Positions 1 to 8,582 are shown, counted from the first letter of the stretch. The stretch: DNA of 64,000 bases from Cupriavidus neocaledonicus (GCF_000372525.1 NZ_AQUR01000087.1:50118-114117), one strand, 5' to 3'. A program made the numbers and translations. The notes: generated from the sequence alone by a model not told the origin.

Positions 1-236
1 GCGGCGAAGTCCTTCATCTCGGGGTCGTCGAGCAGCGCCTGCGCGGTGGCCAGGTCATCCTGGGCCTGCCGGTACTGGCCGTATTGCTCGGCCACGGGCG
101 ACAGCTCGGCATGCTCGCGGCTGAGCTTGCGGTACTGGTCGATATTGGCGGTCGCGTCTTCGCGCGCGAGCAGGGCGTTGACTTCGTCGAGTCGCTCGGC
201 CAGTTGGTCGAGCTTGGCAAGCATGCTGGCTTTCAT
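1..236 (-). CDS. prfA: Peptide chain release factor 1, N-terminal part (cut by window edge)
   Basis: Minus-strand frame opening with ATG at 236 and reading [20 protein letters not shown], followed by a helical stretch up to the window edge (about 78 codons). This is the N-terminal helical domain of bacterial RF1, which reads UAG and UAA stop codons on the ribosome; the GGQ and PxT motifs lie outside the window. It begins about 100 bp downstream of hemA on the same strand, the usual hemA-prfA order in proteobacteria. The ATG was chosen because it matches the usual RF1 N-terminus (MK.S...KLDQL..R..E). Confidence 0.93.
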   Translation of the reverse strand, partial: MKASMLAKLDQLAERLDEVNALLAREDATANIDQYRKLSREHAELSPVAEQYGQYRQAQDDLATAQALLDDPEMKDFA

Positions 237-336
237 CGGGGCGGACAGGGAATGGGGTGGGCCGGGCCGCGCGCACAAAGACGGGGGGCGGCAGCGAGGG
301 CGTGCCGGGCGCGGCGCGCCGGCAAGGCGAGCGGGG

Positions 337-1641
337 CTAGCGCTCGGAATGGCTGCTGTGGCGGAACAGGCCCGGCACCAGGCGCAGCAGCGCCTCGCGG
401 TCCTCGCCCTGGGTGTGGTTGAGCGCGTGCGTGGGGCCGTGCAGGAACTTGCGCGTGAGCGCGCCGGAGAGCGCCTCGAGCACGGCCTGCGGATCGTCGC
501 CGCGCGCCAGCATGCGGCGCGCGCGTTCCAGTTCGGCCTGGCGGATGGCTTCGCCGCTGCTCTGCAGTTCCCGGATGACCGGCACCACGCTGCGGGTTTC
601 CAGCCAGTGCATGAAGTTCTGCACGCGGCTTTCGATGATGGCTTCGGCCTGCGCCACCGCGGCCTGGCGCAGGGCGTTGCCTTCGCGCACGACCGCGCCG
701 AGGTCGTCGACGGTATAGAGGAAGACGTCGTCCAGGCGCGCGACTTCGGGCTCGACGTCGCGCGGCACGGCCAGGTCGACCATCATGATGGGGCGGTGCT
801 TGCGTCGCTTGACCGCGCGCTCCACCGCGCCCAGGCCGATGATCGGCAGCGAGCTGGCGGTGCACGACACCACGATGTCGAATTCATGCAGGCGCTCGCC
901 CAGGTCCGACAGGCGGATCGCGTTGGCGGTCAGGCCCTGGCCGCTGAGCTGCTCGGCCAGCTTTTCGCCGCGCTTGACGGTGCGGTTCGCCACCACCATC
1001 TGGCGCGGCTGCTGCGCGGCAAAGTGGGTGGCGCACAGTTCGATCATCTCGCCCGCGCCGATAAACAGCACGCGCTGGGTCGAGACGCTTTCAAAGATCC
1101 GCTGCGCCAGTCGCACCGCGGCAGCGGCCATCGACACCGAATGCGCGCCGATCTCGGTCTGGCCGCGCACTTCCTTGGCCACCGCGAAGGTGCGCTGGAA
1201 CAGCTGGTTCAGGTAAGTGCCCAGCGAGCCGGCTTCGCCGGCGGTGCGCACGGCGTCCTTGAGCTGGCCCAGAATCTGGGTCTCGCCCAGCACCATAGAA
1301 TCGAGCCCGCTGGCCACGCGGAAGGCGTGGCGCACGGCTTCGGACTGCGGCAGTGCGTACAGGTGCGGCGCCAGTTCGGTGGCCGGCACGTTGTGATGCT
1401 GCGACAGCCAGCGCAGGGTGTGCTCGAAGCCGTCCGTGCCCGGCGTCAGCACGTCGGTGGCGCAGTATATTTCGGTGCGGTTGCAGGTGGACAGGATGGC
1501 GGCTTCGGTGCCGCTGCGCGCCGACAGGTGGGAGCGCAGGGCCCCCAGCGCCGGCTTGATCTGCTCGAGCGGAAACGCCACCCGCTCGCGCAGCGAGACG
1601 GGTGCCGTAGTGTGATTGATGCCGATCGCGAGCAGTTGCAT
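337..1641 (-). CDS. hemA: Glutamyl-tRNA reductase
   Basis: A 434-residue protein starting [20 protein letters not shown], the hallmark N-terminus of HemA. It reduces glutamyl-tRNA(Glu) with NADPH to glutamate-1-semialdehyde, the first committed step of C5-pathway heme synthesis in the cytoplasm. Visible hallmarks are STCNRTEIY with the catalytic Cys, the [12 protein letters not shown] segment, the Rossmann motif LFIGAGEM and the C-terminal dimerisation helices. The length is normal for the family. It is followed on the same strand by prfA. A perfect minus-strand TATAAT lies about 45 bp upstream of the ATG. Confidence 0.97.
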   Translation of the reverse strand: MQLLAIGINHTTAPVSLRERVAFPLEQIKPALGALRSHLSARSGTEAAILSTCNRTEIYCATDVLTPGTDGFEHTLRWLSQHHNVPATELAPHLYALPQSEAVRHAFRVASGLDSMVLGETQILGQLKDAVRTAGEAGSLGTYLNQLFQRTFAVAKEVRGQTEIGAHSVSMAAAAVRLAQRIFESVSTQRVLFIGAGEMIELCATHFAAQQPRQMVVANRTVKRGEKLAEQLSGQGLTANAIRLSDLGERLHEFDIVVSCTASSLPIIGLGAVERAVKRRKHRPIMMVDLAVPRDVEPEVARLDDVFLYTVDDLGAVVREGNALRQAAVAQAEAIIESRVQNFMHWLETRSVVPVIRELQSSGEAIRQAELERARRMLARGDDPQAVLEALSGALTRKFLHGPTHALNHTQGEDREALLRLVPGLFRHSSHSER

Positions 1642-1686
1642 TGTTGGGGACTGGTGTGGTCCGAAGCGCGGCCGGACCCGGGTGCC

Positions 1687-1692
1687 ATTATA
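1687..1692 (-). promoter_or_regulatory. Candidate -10 box for hemA
   Basis: Reads TATAAT on the minus strand, about 45 nt upstream of the hemA ATG. No good -35 hexamer sits 16-18 bp upstream, so the promoter call rests on the -10 alone. Confidence 0.4.
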
Positions 1693-1808
1693 CCGCCGGG
1701 ACCGATCATTGCAGTCGCCCGCCGCGGCGGGTGGCAGGGCCGCCGGATTGCAGTATCGTTACGCCGCGGCCGGTCGCGGCTGTGATGCGGACAACACAGG
1801 AGAAGCGG

Positions 1809-2054
1809 ATGCTGGGCACCTTGATCGTGGGTTTGCTGGTCGGACTGGCGGCACGCCGGCTGCACCCGGCAGGGCGCGTGGTGACCCTGCCGGCCGCGCT
1901 GGTGCTGGGCGCGGCGGGCGCAGCGGCGGCCTTCTACAGCGGCCGCGCGCTGCATTGGTTTGTCGACGGGCAGCTCAGCAGCTGGCTCGCGGTGATCGCC
2001 GGGTCGGCGCTGCTGGTCGGGTTCTGGGGCACGGTGCGGCCGCGCGGACGGTAA
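1809..2054 (+). CDS. Small membrane protein, GlsB/YeaQ/YmgE (transglycosylase-associated) type
   Basis: An 81-residue protein with three hydrophobic segments (about residues 2-14, 24-41 and 54-70) and the glycine-rich pattern GLLVGLAARRL...AALVLGAAGAAAAF...AGSALLVGFWG typical of small transglycosylase-associated integral membrane proteins, often stress induced in Gram-negatives. The ATG at 1809 is preceded by AGGAG at 1799-1803; longer in-frame starts upstream have no ribosome-binding site and overlap the hemA promoter region. It is divergent from hemA. The family assignment rests on pattern only; the physiological role is unknown. Confidence 0.6.
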   Translation: MLGTLIVGLLVGLAARRLHPAGRVVTLPAALVLGAAGAAAAFYSGRALHWFVDGQLSSWLAVIAGSALLVGFWGTVRPRGR

Positions 2055-2126
2055 ATACTGAACCGACTTTCCGGTCAGGAATCTGCGCGCGGCTTGATCC
2101 TGGTCAGTCGGCCGCGTGGCCAGGCG

Positions 2127-2894
2127 TCAGGCCCTCGCCGCCAGCAGGCGGCGCAGTACCCCGCTGGAATAGTGGCTGGCCACGTCGGTCAGGAATGCCG
2201 AAAAATCCACATGGGCGGTGTCGTCGGCACGGTCCGAGATGGTCCGCATCACCGCATAAGGCACGCCATACTCATGGCAGACCTGCGCTACCGCGGCGCC
2301 TTCCATCTCGACCGCCAGCAGGCCGGGCAGCCGCTCACGCAATTCCGCCACCGCGGCGGGCGAGCCGATGAACTGGTCGCCGCTGGCGATCATGCCCTGG
2401 TGCAGCGTGGGCGCCGCGACGCCGAACCTCTCGCGCACCGCGCGCGGTACGTCAACGGCGAGGTCGTGGCGCAGGAAGTCAGCGGCGGCGGCATGCAGCT
2501 CGGCCGTCAGCGCCGCATCGGCGGGGAATTCCGCGCGCTCGAGCAGCGGCACTTCATGGCGGCCGAAGAACGGGCGTGCGTCCAGGTCATGCTGCAGGGT
2601 GCGGTCGGCGATGACGATGTCGCCCACCTGCGTGGCGGCGCCGATGCCGCCGGCCAGGCCGGTAAAGACGATTTGCGAGGCCCCCAGCTCGCGGATCAGC
2701 GTGACCGTGGTGGCCGACGCCGCCACCTTGCCCATGCGCGCCAGCACCAGCACGCACGGCTGCCCGTACAAATGGCCGGTGTAGTAGTCGCGCATGCCGA
2801 TGGTGCGTACCGTGGCGCGGCTGTCGTCATGGCGCATGGCGGCGACGAGGCCGTCGACTTCATCATGGATGGCGGCAAGGATTCCGAGGGTCAT
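2127..2894 (-). CDS. mtnN: 5'-methylthioadenosine/S-adenosylhomocysteine nucleosidase
   Basis: A 255-residue protein starting MTLGILAAIHDEVDGLVAAM. It matches the MTAN/Pfs family: N-terminal LGILAAIxxE, FTGLAGGIG, a SGDQFIGS segment, LLAVEMEGAAVAQVC with the substrate-ribose-binding Met-Glu pair, and ...MRTISDRAD with the catalytic Asp. The enzyme cleaves adenine from MTA, SAH and 5'-deoxyadenosine, feeding methionine salvage and autoinducer-2 precursors. An in-frame start 12 codons upstream adds residues not typical of the family, so the inner ATG at 2894 is used. It is divergent from the DUF2157 operon. Confidence 0.93.
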   Translation of the reverse strand: MTLGILAAIHDEVDGLVAAMRHDDSRATVRTIGMRDYYTGHLYGQPCVLVLARMGKVAASATTVTLIRELGASQIVFTGLAGGIGAATQVGDIVIADRTLQHDLDARPFFGRHEVPLLERAEFPADAALTAELHAAAADFLRHDLAVDVPRAVRERFGVAAPTLHQGMIASGDQFIGSPAAVAELRERLPGLLAVEMEGAAVAQVCHEYGVPYAVMRTISDRADDTAHVDFSAFLTDVASHYSSGVLRRLLAARA

Positions 2895-3050
2895 GGGGCG
2901 TGGGGCAGCTTGGGACAAGGGCCACAGCATACCGGCCCGCGCAGGCCCGGCCTAGATGGAGCGCGACCGCACGCCCCCCTCCCACGCAACAGGTGCGGCC
3001 CACGTATCACTTTGCTAAAGTCGCCGTCATTCCAGCACGCAAGGGCGAGC

Positions 3051-4097
3051 ATGCAAGCAACCCGCATCGGAACAAATGGCCCGGACCGCGAAGCCGTTGG
3101 CGAGCGCCGTGCCATCCGCCAGGCACTGGCCCACTGGCGCGCGCTGGGCCGCCTGGCGCCGCCGGCAGTCGCGGCGCCGTGGGCGCGCACCGAACCGGTC
3201 GCCGGTGACTGGCGCCGCTGGCTCGACACCGCGCTGATGGCGCTGGGCACCGCGCTGCTGTGCGCCGGGGTGATCGTGTTCTTTGCCTTCAACTGGCAGG
3301 ACCTGCACAAATTTTCCAGGTTCGGCCTGCTCGCCGGCGCGCTCACGCTGCTGGCCGGCTTTGCCTGGCTGCGGCCGGCGGGAGATGCCGCCGGCCGGGC
3401 CGCGCTGGGCGGCGCGCAGATGGTGGCGGGCGTGCTGCTGGCGGTGATCGGCCAGACCTACCAGACCGGTGCCGATGCCTGGCAGCTGTTTGCGCTGTGG
3501 GCACTGCTGGCGTTGCCGTGGGCGCTGGCGGCGCGCGCGGCGCCGCACTGGTGGCTGGTGATCGTGGTTGGCAACCTGGCGCTGTTGCGGTACTTCAGCC
3601 TGCGCTTCGGCGTTGACGGCGTGTTCTCGCTGCTGTTCGATTCGCGCCACGTGCGCACGGCCACGCTGGCGTTGCTGGGCGCGGTGGCGCTGCAGCTGGT
3701 GCTGTGGCAGCTGCTGTGCGCAAAGGCGCCGGTGCTCGGCTTCCGCGGGCTGACCGGCGCCCGCATGCTGTCGGCGCTGGCGTGCCTGCATGCCGGCTCG
3801 CTCGGGCTGGCCAGCGTGCTGCGCAGCGACTTCGACGGCGCCGCGTTCGCGCTGGCGGTGCTGGCGCTGGCCGCGCTGGTCTGGTGGTTCCGCTGGCATG
3901 CCTTCGACATCGTGGTGCTGAGCCTGGCCTGCCTGACCGGCATCGTGCTGGCCGTGGCGGCGATCGCCAAGGTGCTGTTCGAGGGCAAGGACGATTTCGG
4001 CGCGTTCCTGTTGCTCGGCCTGCTGACCATCGGCCTGGCCGCCGCCGCGGCCGCGTGGCTGATGCGGGCCTGGCGCAGCCAGCTGGAGCAGGCATGA
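3051..4097 (+). CDS. DUF2157 multi-spanning membrane protein
   Basis: A 348-residue protein with a soluble N-terminus (about 60 residues, RQALAHWRALGRLAP...W) followed by about nine hydrophobic helices. The block LGTALLCAGVIVFFAFNWQDLHKFSRFGLLAG is the DUF2157 signature (helix, then FNW..L..F.R). First gene of a three-gene operon whose members overlap by ATGA, so the proteins are probably made together and may form one inner-membrane complex. No enzymatic function is established. Start chosen at 3051 because the longer frame upstream is antisense to mtnN. Confidence 0.8.
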   Translation: MQATRIGTNGPDREAVGERRAIRQALAHWRALGRLAPPAVAAPWARTEPVAGDWRRWLDTALMALGTALLCAGVIVFFAFNWQDLHKFSRFGLLAGALTLLAGFAWLRPAGDAAGRAALGGAQMVAGVLLAVIGQTYQTGADAWQLFALWALLALPWALAARAAPHWWLVIVVGNLALLRYFSLRFGVDGVFSLLFDSRHVRTATLALLGAVALQLVLWQLLCAKAPVLGFRGLTGARMLSALACLHAGSLGLASVLRSDFDGAAFALAVLALAALVWWFRWHAFDIVVLSLACLTGIVLAVAAIAKVLFEGKDDFGAFLLLGLLTIGLAAAAAAWLMRAWRSQLEQA

Positions 4098-5209
4098 GCA
4101 ACGTCCTGCAGACCGAGCAACGGCTCTGGCAACAACTCGCCGCACGCGGCGAGGTACAGGGCGAGCCCCCCGCGCATCTTCATACGCCCTGGGCCGTGCG
4201 CTGCCTGATGGGCGCGGCGGGCTGGCTGGGCGCCTTGTTCTTCCAGTTCTTCCTGGTCGGCACCGTCTTCGTTGCCGCGCGCGAGAACGGCGTGGCGATG
4301 GCCGTCACCGGGCTGGCCATGATCGCGCTGGCCGCGCTGCTGTACTGGCGCGGCGGCGGCATCGCCGCGGGGCAGTTCGCGCTGGCGGTGAGCCTGAGCG
4401 GTCAGGGCATGGCGGTGTTCGGCCTGACCGAGGCGCTCGGCTTCACGCGCGTGGCCGAGAGCGCAGCCTTCTGGGCCGCACTGGCGCTGTTCGAAGCCGC
4501 GCTGGCGTGGCTGGTGCCCAACCGGCTGCACCGGCTGCTGTGCGGGCTGGGCGCGTGGATCGGCCTGGCCGGCGCGGTGCACCTGCTCATGGCTGGCAGC
4601 AAGCCGGAGGACTGGCTGTTGCTGACGTGGTCGCTCGGCTGGCTGGTGCCGCTCGGCGCCGCCCTGGCGGCGGGGTTCACGCTGGCCGAGGCGCGCCTGT
4701 GCGCGGACGGCCGCCATGCGCTGCTGGAACCGCTGGCCGACGCGACACTGCTGTTCACGCTGGCGGCGGCGCTGGTCGTCACCGGCATGAGCCATCCGCT
4801 GGCGTGGCTGGAGGGCCCGGAGGCGACGCGCATCCCGCTGGCGCACTGGGCCGCGGGCGGATTGACCACGCTGATGCTGGCCGGCTTCGCGCTGGCCGAA
4901 TGCCGCCGGCTGGCGCTGGGCCAGGCCATGCAAGGCGCCGTGCTGGGCGGACTGGTGGCGTTCGGCGCGCTGATGGCGGCCGCGCCCGCGGTGGTGGCCG
5001 GCGTGCTTGCGCTGGGGCTGGCGCTGCGGCGGGCGTCGATGCCGTGGCTGGGACTGGGTGTCACCAGCATCGCCATCGGCTTTATCTGGTACTACTCGGC
5101 CCTGCACTGGACCCTGCTGGCCAAGTCCGCCACGCTTGCCGCGGCCGGCGTGCTGCTGCTGGCCGGGCGCCACTGGCTGCTGCGCCGCGCGCAGATGGAG
5201 GCCGCATGA
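4094..5209 (+). CDS. DUF4401-type membrane protein
   Basis: A 371-residue, strongly hydrophobic protein with about ten transmembrane helices after a short soluble N-terminus (MSNVLQTEQRLWQQLAARGE). The start ATG at 4094 overlaps the TGA of the preceding DUF2157 gene (ATGA), and its own TGA overlaps the ATG of the next gene. Proteins of this size between a DUF2157 gene and a GDYXXLXY gene are annotated DUF4401. The conserved order suggests a three-component membrane assembly; the role is unknown. Confidence 0.75.
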   Translation: MSNVLQTEQRLWQQLAARGEVQGEPPAHLHTPWAVRCLMGAAGWLGALFFQFFLVGTVFVAARENGVAMAVTGLAMIALAALLYWRGGGIAAGQFALAVSLSGQGMAVFGLTEALGFTRVAESAAFWAALALFEAALAWLVPNRLHRLLCGLGAWIGLAGAVHLLMAGSKPEDWLLLTWSLGWLVPLGAALAAGFTLAEARLCADGRHALLEPLADATLLFTLAAALVVTGMSHPLAWLEGPEATRIPLAHWAAGGLTTLMLAGFALAECRRLALGQAMQGAVLGGLVAFGALMAAAPAVVAGVLALGLALRRASMPWLGLGVTSIAIGFIWYYSALHWTLLAKSATLAAAGVLLLAGRHWLLRRAQMEAA

Positions 5210-5703
5210 AACGCTGGATCCTGATCGCCTGGGCGCTGACGCTGGCGCTGGCCGCCGCCGGCATCGTGGGCAAGGAGCGCCTGCTGGCGCGCGGCGATAC
5301 CGTCTTGCTCAGGCTCGCGCCGGTCGATCCGCGCTCGCTGATGCAGGGCGACTACATGGCGCTGAACTTCGACATCGGCAACCAGATCCGCGCCGCCCGG
5401 GCGCACGATGCCCAGGTGCCGCGCGACGGCGTCGCCGTGATCCGCCGCGATGAACAGGGCGTGGCCAGCTTCGTGCGCGTGCACGGCGCCGAGCGGCTGG
5501 CGCCGGGCGAGCAACTGCTGCGCTACCAGACCGCGCGTTCGCGCTGGGGCGGCATGCAGGTGCAGGTGTCGACCGACGCGTATTTCTTCCAGGAGGGGCA
5601 GGGCAAGCGCTTTGCCGAGGCCGCGTATGGCGAGTTCCGCGTGGGCGCGGACGGACAGGCGCTGCTGGTCGGGTTGCGCGGCAAGGGGATGGAGAAGCTG
5701 TGA
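5206..5703 (+). CDS. GDYXXLXY domain protein (membrane-anchored)
   Basis: A 165-residue protein with one N-terminal transmembrane or signal-anchor helix (residues 4-21) and a periplasmic domain containing the eponymous motif GDYMALNF at about residues 46-53 and the segment YFFQEGQG...RFAEAAYGEFRV. Third gene of the DUF2157/DUF4401 operon, with ATGA overlap. The family always travels with these two membrane proteins; the function is unknown. A strong terminator follows 28 bp after the stop. Confidence 0.82.
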   Translation: MKRWILIAWALTLALAAAGIVGKERLLARGDTVLLRLAPVDPRSLMQGDYMALNFDIGNQIRAARAHDAQVPRDGVAVIRRDEQGVASFVRVHGAERLAPGEQLLRYQTARSRWGGMQVQVSTDAYFFQEGQGKRFAEAAYGEFRVGADGQALLVGLRGKGMEKL

Positions 5704-5731
5704 GGCGGGCGCGATAGGTGCCGCGCCGGTG

Positions 5732-5764
5732 AAAAAAAAGCCCGCATCGCTGCGGGCTTTTTTC
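5732..5764. terminator. Bidirectional rho-independent terminator
   Basis: GCCCGCA/TGCGGGC stem with TCGC loop, flanked by an A-tract on the left and a T-tract on the right, so it works on both strands. It ends the GDYXXLXY operon. Before island insertion it probably also ended the convergent gene ychF. Confidence 0.92.
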
Positions 5765-5815
5765 CTGGGGTCTGGCGAGTCAGACGTTGAGCAGCCACCC
5801 CAGAGTACAACACTA

Positions 5816-5832
5816 TTGACATTCGCTCTAAC
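5816..5832 (+). repeat. Left terminal inverted repeat of the island
   Basis: TTGACATTCGCTCTAAC. It mirrors the right end, where the minus strand reads TTGACATTCACCTAAGAC from 34625 inward. Nine identical bases are followed by a similar C-T-AA block, as expected for recombinase core-binding sites at both element ends. Confidence 0.6.
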
Positions 5833-6061
5833 CCACTGTTTTTACGAAGAAATCTTCCTGCGCCAAGATGTCCATAGTTCGGGGTGCACCAGGGAAAATC
5901 CCTACCTGCTGCGCCACCTAGGCCGGCTGGGAAGTCCCAAGCAACTGTGAACTGCTCGATGCCGCGTCCTGCGACGTGGAGCCGCCGCGCATGACTCTAA
6001 TGTAGCTGGATTGACGATACGTCGACGGTTTACAGCCAGCTTTCATTGTGCTAATTTCATC

Positions 6062-6079
6062 ACATTGTAAAGACAATGT
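6062..6079. promoter_or_regulatory. Perfect palindrome upstream of the RHH gene (candidate operator)
   Basis: ACATTGT-AAAG-ACAATGT, a 7-bp perfect inverted repeat ending 14 nt before the ATG of the ribbon-helix-helix gene, with a further TTGACAAT directly after it. The position suits autoregulation by the encoded RHH protein; no binding has been shown. Confidence 0.45.
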
Positions 6080-6093
6080 ATTGACAATTATCG

Positions 6094-6327
6094 ATGCAGG
6101 AACGTAAGAGCGAAGCCGTAAATTTACGAATGTCACCGCGCACGAAAGATTTACTGCGCCGCGCAGCGGAGTCAGAACACCGCACGCTGTCCAATATGCT
6201 CGAAGTACTTATCCTCGAGTATTGCGAGCGGCATCGCATACAGGCTTCCGACTGCAAGACGGTCAAGGGGAAGCTCTCAAGCCAGCCCCGCTCTAACGGA
6301 GAGCAGCGAGCGCTTTCTCACCGTTAG
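6094..6327 (+). CDS. Ribbon-helix-helix DNA-binding protein
   Basis: A 77-residue protein. Residues 5-50 (SEAVNLRMSPRTKDLLRRAA ... LSNMLEVLILEYCERH) fit the RHH fold of Arc/CopG/MetJ regulators: a short beta strand with alternating polar residues followed by two helices. The tail is basic and probably disordered. It is the first gene inside the left island end and sits just upstream of the CBASS pair on the same strand, behind a palindromic candidate operator, so it may regulate itself, the CBASS genes or recombination. No toxin partner lies next to it, so a toxin-antitoxin role is not supported. Confidence 0.65.
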   Translation: MQERKSEAVNLRMSPRTKDLLRRAAESEHRTLSNMLEVLILEYCERHRIQASDCKTVKGKLSSQPRSNGEQRALSHR

Positions 6328-6359
6328 AAACGAAGCATAGACGACGAAGATGGAACTAG

Positions 6360-6965
6360 ATGAATAAAGATGTCTTGCTCAAATCGATTGCAGAAACCGC
6401 CTACAACGTTGGGTACGGAGCAAAAGTAAATTTCGCGACCTTGGATATTATCGAAAAACTGCCTGGGTTTTTGTCCTTTGTTGGCCTGGTGGTTGGCATC
6501 TACGCACTATTTGTTCCCGAGCTAACTTCGAACCAAGTTGGCGCTGCGATGGTCCTCCTGGGTATCGCCGGCCTATATCTCGGAATGTATCAACCGGACA
6601 GGGACCGTTATGAGGCCGCCGGCAAGGCGCTCACGGCACAGTTTTACGAGCTCAAAAATCTGTATAACACTGCTAAATCACGGCCGGATACCGCAGATTT
6701 TACGGATTTGGTACAAGGACACAGCAGTATCCAGTCGGCGCTTGTTAATGTGTCGGTTTCTAAGCAGGTGCTTTTCAGTGATTGGTATGCGCACTACAAG
6801 TTTTTTTGGCAGCAGCAGATTGAGTGGATAGATGAGCAGAAAAGCTTCGGATTGTTTCGTGACAAGGTGCCATTGACAGCGTGGTTTGCCGCCGGTTTCG
6901 TATGTCTGCTGTTCATCTATCACTTTGCTTCCAAGCTTTCAATTTTCTCCTGCCTCGTAAAATAA
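6360..6965 (+). CDS. SLATT-domain membrane effector of a two-gene CBASS
   Basis: A 201-residue protein with paired transmembrane helices at about residues 37-53 and 60-77, a cytoplasmic helical region after YQPDRDRYEAAGKALTAQFYEL, and a C-terminal hydrophobic helix (about 174-193). The two-helix-plus-cytoplasmic-helices layout and its position directly before a CD-NTase identify it as a SLATT effector (SMODS- and SLOG-associating two-TM domain). In CBASS such effectors are thought to be opened by the cyclic nucleotide and to permeabilise the inner membrane, killing the infected cell. Ten bases separate it from the cyclase gene. Base composition is clearly AT-richer than the flanking chromosome. 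Confidence 0.78.
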   Translation: MNKDVLLKSIAETAYNVGYGAKVNFATLDIIEKLPGFLSFVGLVVGIYALFVPELTSNQVGAAMVLLGIAGLYLGMYQPDRDRYEAAGKALTAQFYELKNLYNTAKSRPDTADFTDLVQGHSSIQSALVNVSVSKQVLFSDWYAHYKFFWQQQIEWIDEQKSFGLFRDKVPLTAWFAAGFVCLLFIYHFASKLSIFSCLVK

Positions 6966-6975
6966 CAGGAATGGA

Positions 6976-8280
6976 ATGAGTTCTACACTTTTTGAGCAGT
7001 TCCGAAAGAACCTGGCGGTTGCCAATCAAGAGGATATTTCCACTTCCTACGCTGAGATTACAAAGCGGCTCAACAAGGACTATTGGGATTCGTCCTCCGA
7101 GACTGCTAACAGCCTTCAAGTCGGTTCATACGGTCGTCAAACGGCAATTCGAAACGTTAGCGACCTAGATATGATTTTTGAGCTGCCGCAGAAGGTTTTT
7201 GACAGGGTGTCGGAGGTCCAGAATAACGGCCCTTCCCAATTGTTGCAGGAAATCAGACAGTCTATCAAGGCGCGCTATCCGAACACTAAAGTAAACGGTG
7301 ACGGCCAAGTGGTGGTGGTTTCCTTTGGGAAGTACGTAGTTGAAGTCCTGCCAGCGTTCCTGCAGATGGACGGGAGCTACCGATATGGAGACAGCAATAA
7401 CGGTGGCTCTTGGAATAACTACTGTTTGCCCCGAAAGGAAATTTCTGCGGTAAATGAAGTTAATAAGCGGTGCAATCGCAACCTCAAGCGCGTAGCTAAA
7501 ATGGTTCGCGCCTGGAAGAACGTGCACGGAGCTGCCATGAGTGGCATGCTAATTGACACGCTGGTGTACAATTTTTTTAGGGATAATACCGATTACGACC
7601 AGAAATCTTATGGCAGCTATCCTGAGCTTGTCCGAGATATTTTTTCTTTTCTGGCAAATCGACCTGAGCAGCAGTATTGGCTCGCGCCGGGCAGCAACTC
7701 CCGTGTAGCTACCAAAGGAAAGTTTCAGCGGAAAGCAAAGAAAGCTGCGGCAAAGGCACAGGAGGCGTTGGATGCCGATAATGAGAAAACTAAGCAGCGC
7801 CTTTGGAGGGAGATTTTTGGTCCGTTGTTCCCGTCTGTGCAGACGGGCACATTGTCGAAAGCTTTTGAATCGTATGCTGAGGCGAGTAACACGGAACAAT
7901 ATATTGAGGATGAAAATCCTGTTGATATTCAGTATGAGTTGGAAATTGGGTACGATGTAGCTTATGCGGGGAAGCATGAAGCCAGAATTAAGTTCATGGA
8001 GAAAACGTTCCCCTGGTTGAAGTTGGGAAGAAATCTCGAGTTTTTCGTGGTTGATTGTAATGTTCCCGAGCCATATGAGATGCTGTGGAAGGTTCGAAAC
8101 GTAGGGCTATTGGCCGAGAAAAAGAATCAGATTCGAGGCGAGCTGATGCGGGATGCGGGGCGGCGGCGATTGACTGAACGAACCTCCTTTGGTGGGCATC
8201 ATTTCGTGGAATGCTATGTGCTAAAGGATAATGTTTGTGTTGCGAGAGACCGCATCGAAGTACCAATTGAACTTTCGTGA
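6976..8280 (+). CDS. CD-NTase (SMODS nucleotidyltransferase with AGS-C sensor), CBASS cyclase
   Basis: A 434-residue protein. N-terminal nucleotidyltransferase: GSYGRQT at residues 50-56, catalytic SDLDM with Asp63 and Asp65, and the third acidic residue Glu123 in YVVEVLPAF (Glu instead of the more usual Asp). The C-terminal ~80 residues (WKVRNVG ... RGEL ... TSFGGHHFVECYVL ... VCVARDRI) are the AGS-C sensor domain found on SMODS-type cyclases. On phage infection it should make a cyclic oligonucleotide that activates the SLATT protein encoded 10 bp upstream. With no Cap2/Cap3, HORMA/TRIP13 or other ancillary genes, this is a minimal (type I) CBASS. The nucleotide product cannot be read from the sequence. 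Confidence 0.88.
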   Translation: MSSTLFEQFRKNLAVANQEDISTSYAEITKRLNKDYWDSSSETANSLQVGSYGRQTAIRNVSDLDMIFELPQKVFDRVSEVQNNGPSQLLQEIRQSIKARYPNTKVNGDGQVVVVSFGKYVVEVLPAFLQMDGSYRYGDSNNGGSWNNYCLPRKEISAVNEVNKRCNRNLKRVAKMVRAWKNVHGAAMSGMLIDTLVYNFFRDNTDYDQKSYGSYPELVRDIFSFLANRPEQQYWLAPGSNSRVATKGKFQRKAKKAAAKAQEALDADNEKTKQRLWREIFGPLFPSVQTGTLSKAFESYAEASNTEQYIEDENPVDIQYELEIGYDVAYAGKHEARIKFMEKTFPWLKLGRNLEFFVVDCNVPEPYEMLWKVRNVGLLAEKKNQIRGELMRDAGRRRLTERTSFGGHHFVECYVLKDNVCVARDRIEVPIELS

Positions 8281-8582
8281 GCTCTCGGATTATCGAGGGA
8301 GTTCGTATAGGTAAATTGTGTGTGCGTAACGCTGCGAGCCTGTAATGCCCGGCCTCAAAGTATTCGGTTCGGCCCACGGGGGAGCCGTCACGCTTCGAGA
8401 GCTAAGCTGAAATAGTGGTCCTACCACCGCTGCAGAGTCCGGACCCGGAGGAACGCTGTCCTTGCACCCGTCAGCCTCTCGGCTTGTCATTCAAGCTAAA
8501 ATTGTCCATTACCTCTTGCGGACAAGACGCCGAGCGTTATGTCCAGACAAAGGAGCCAACGTGAATGGACAACCGATAGCTG
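8281..8582. other. Intergenic region before the type I R-M genes
   Basis: No gene other than a possible nine-codon leader at its end. Holds the presumed promoter of hsdMSR (no strong -35/-10 pair recognised) and an AAAGGAG ribosome-binding site at 8549-8555. Confidence 0.5.

Larger units (their letters stand above)
5704..6093. other. Left (AT-richer) end of the island, no gene
   Basis: After the terminator this stretch has no convincing gene. It holds the left inverted repeat (5816-5832), the 10-mer ATGTCCATAG (5868-5877) that recurs in the same orientation at the right end (34590-34599), and an AT-rich segment leading to the ribbon-helix-helix gene. It corresponds to the short AT-rich 3' end described for GInts. 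Confidence 0.55.

Noticed and set aside
46..1785. Long open frame antisense to hemA (and similar long frames antisense to trpE, paaK, the M61 peptidase and ung)
   Set aside because: High-GC DNA gives long antisense frames; these have Arg/His/Gln-rich compositions, no motifs and no ribosome-binding sites, while the opposite strand has clear families.
5765..5860. tRNA or tmRNA at the left island border as integration site
   Set aside because: No cloverleaf or CCA-type end could be folded; the right border is the 3' end of ychF instead.
6094..6965. RHH gene plus following membrane protein as a toxin-antitoxin pair
   Set aside because: The membrane protein has SLATT layout and is tightly linked to the CD-NTase gene, so CBASS explains it better.
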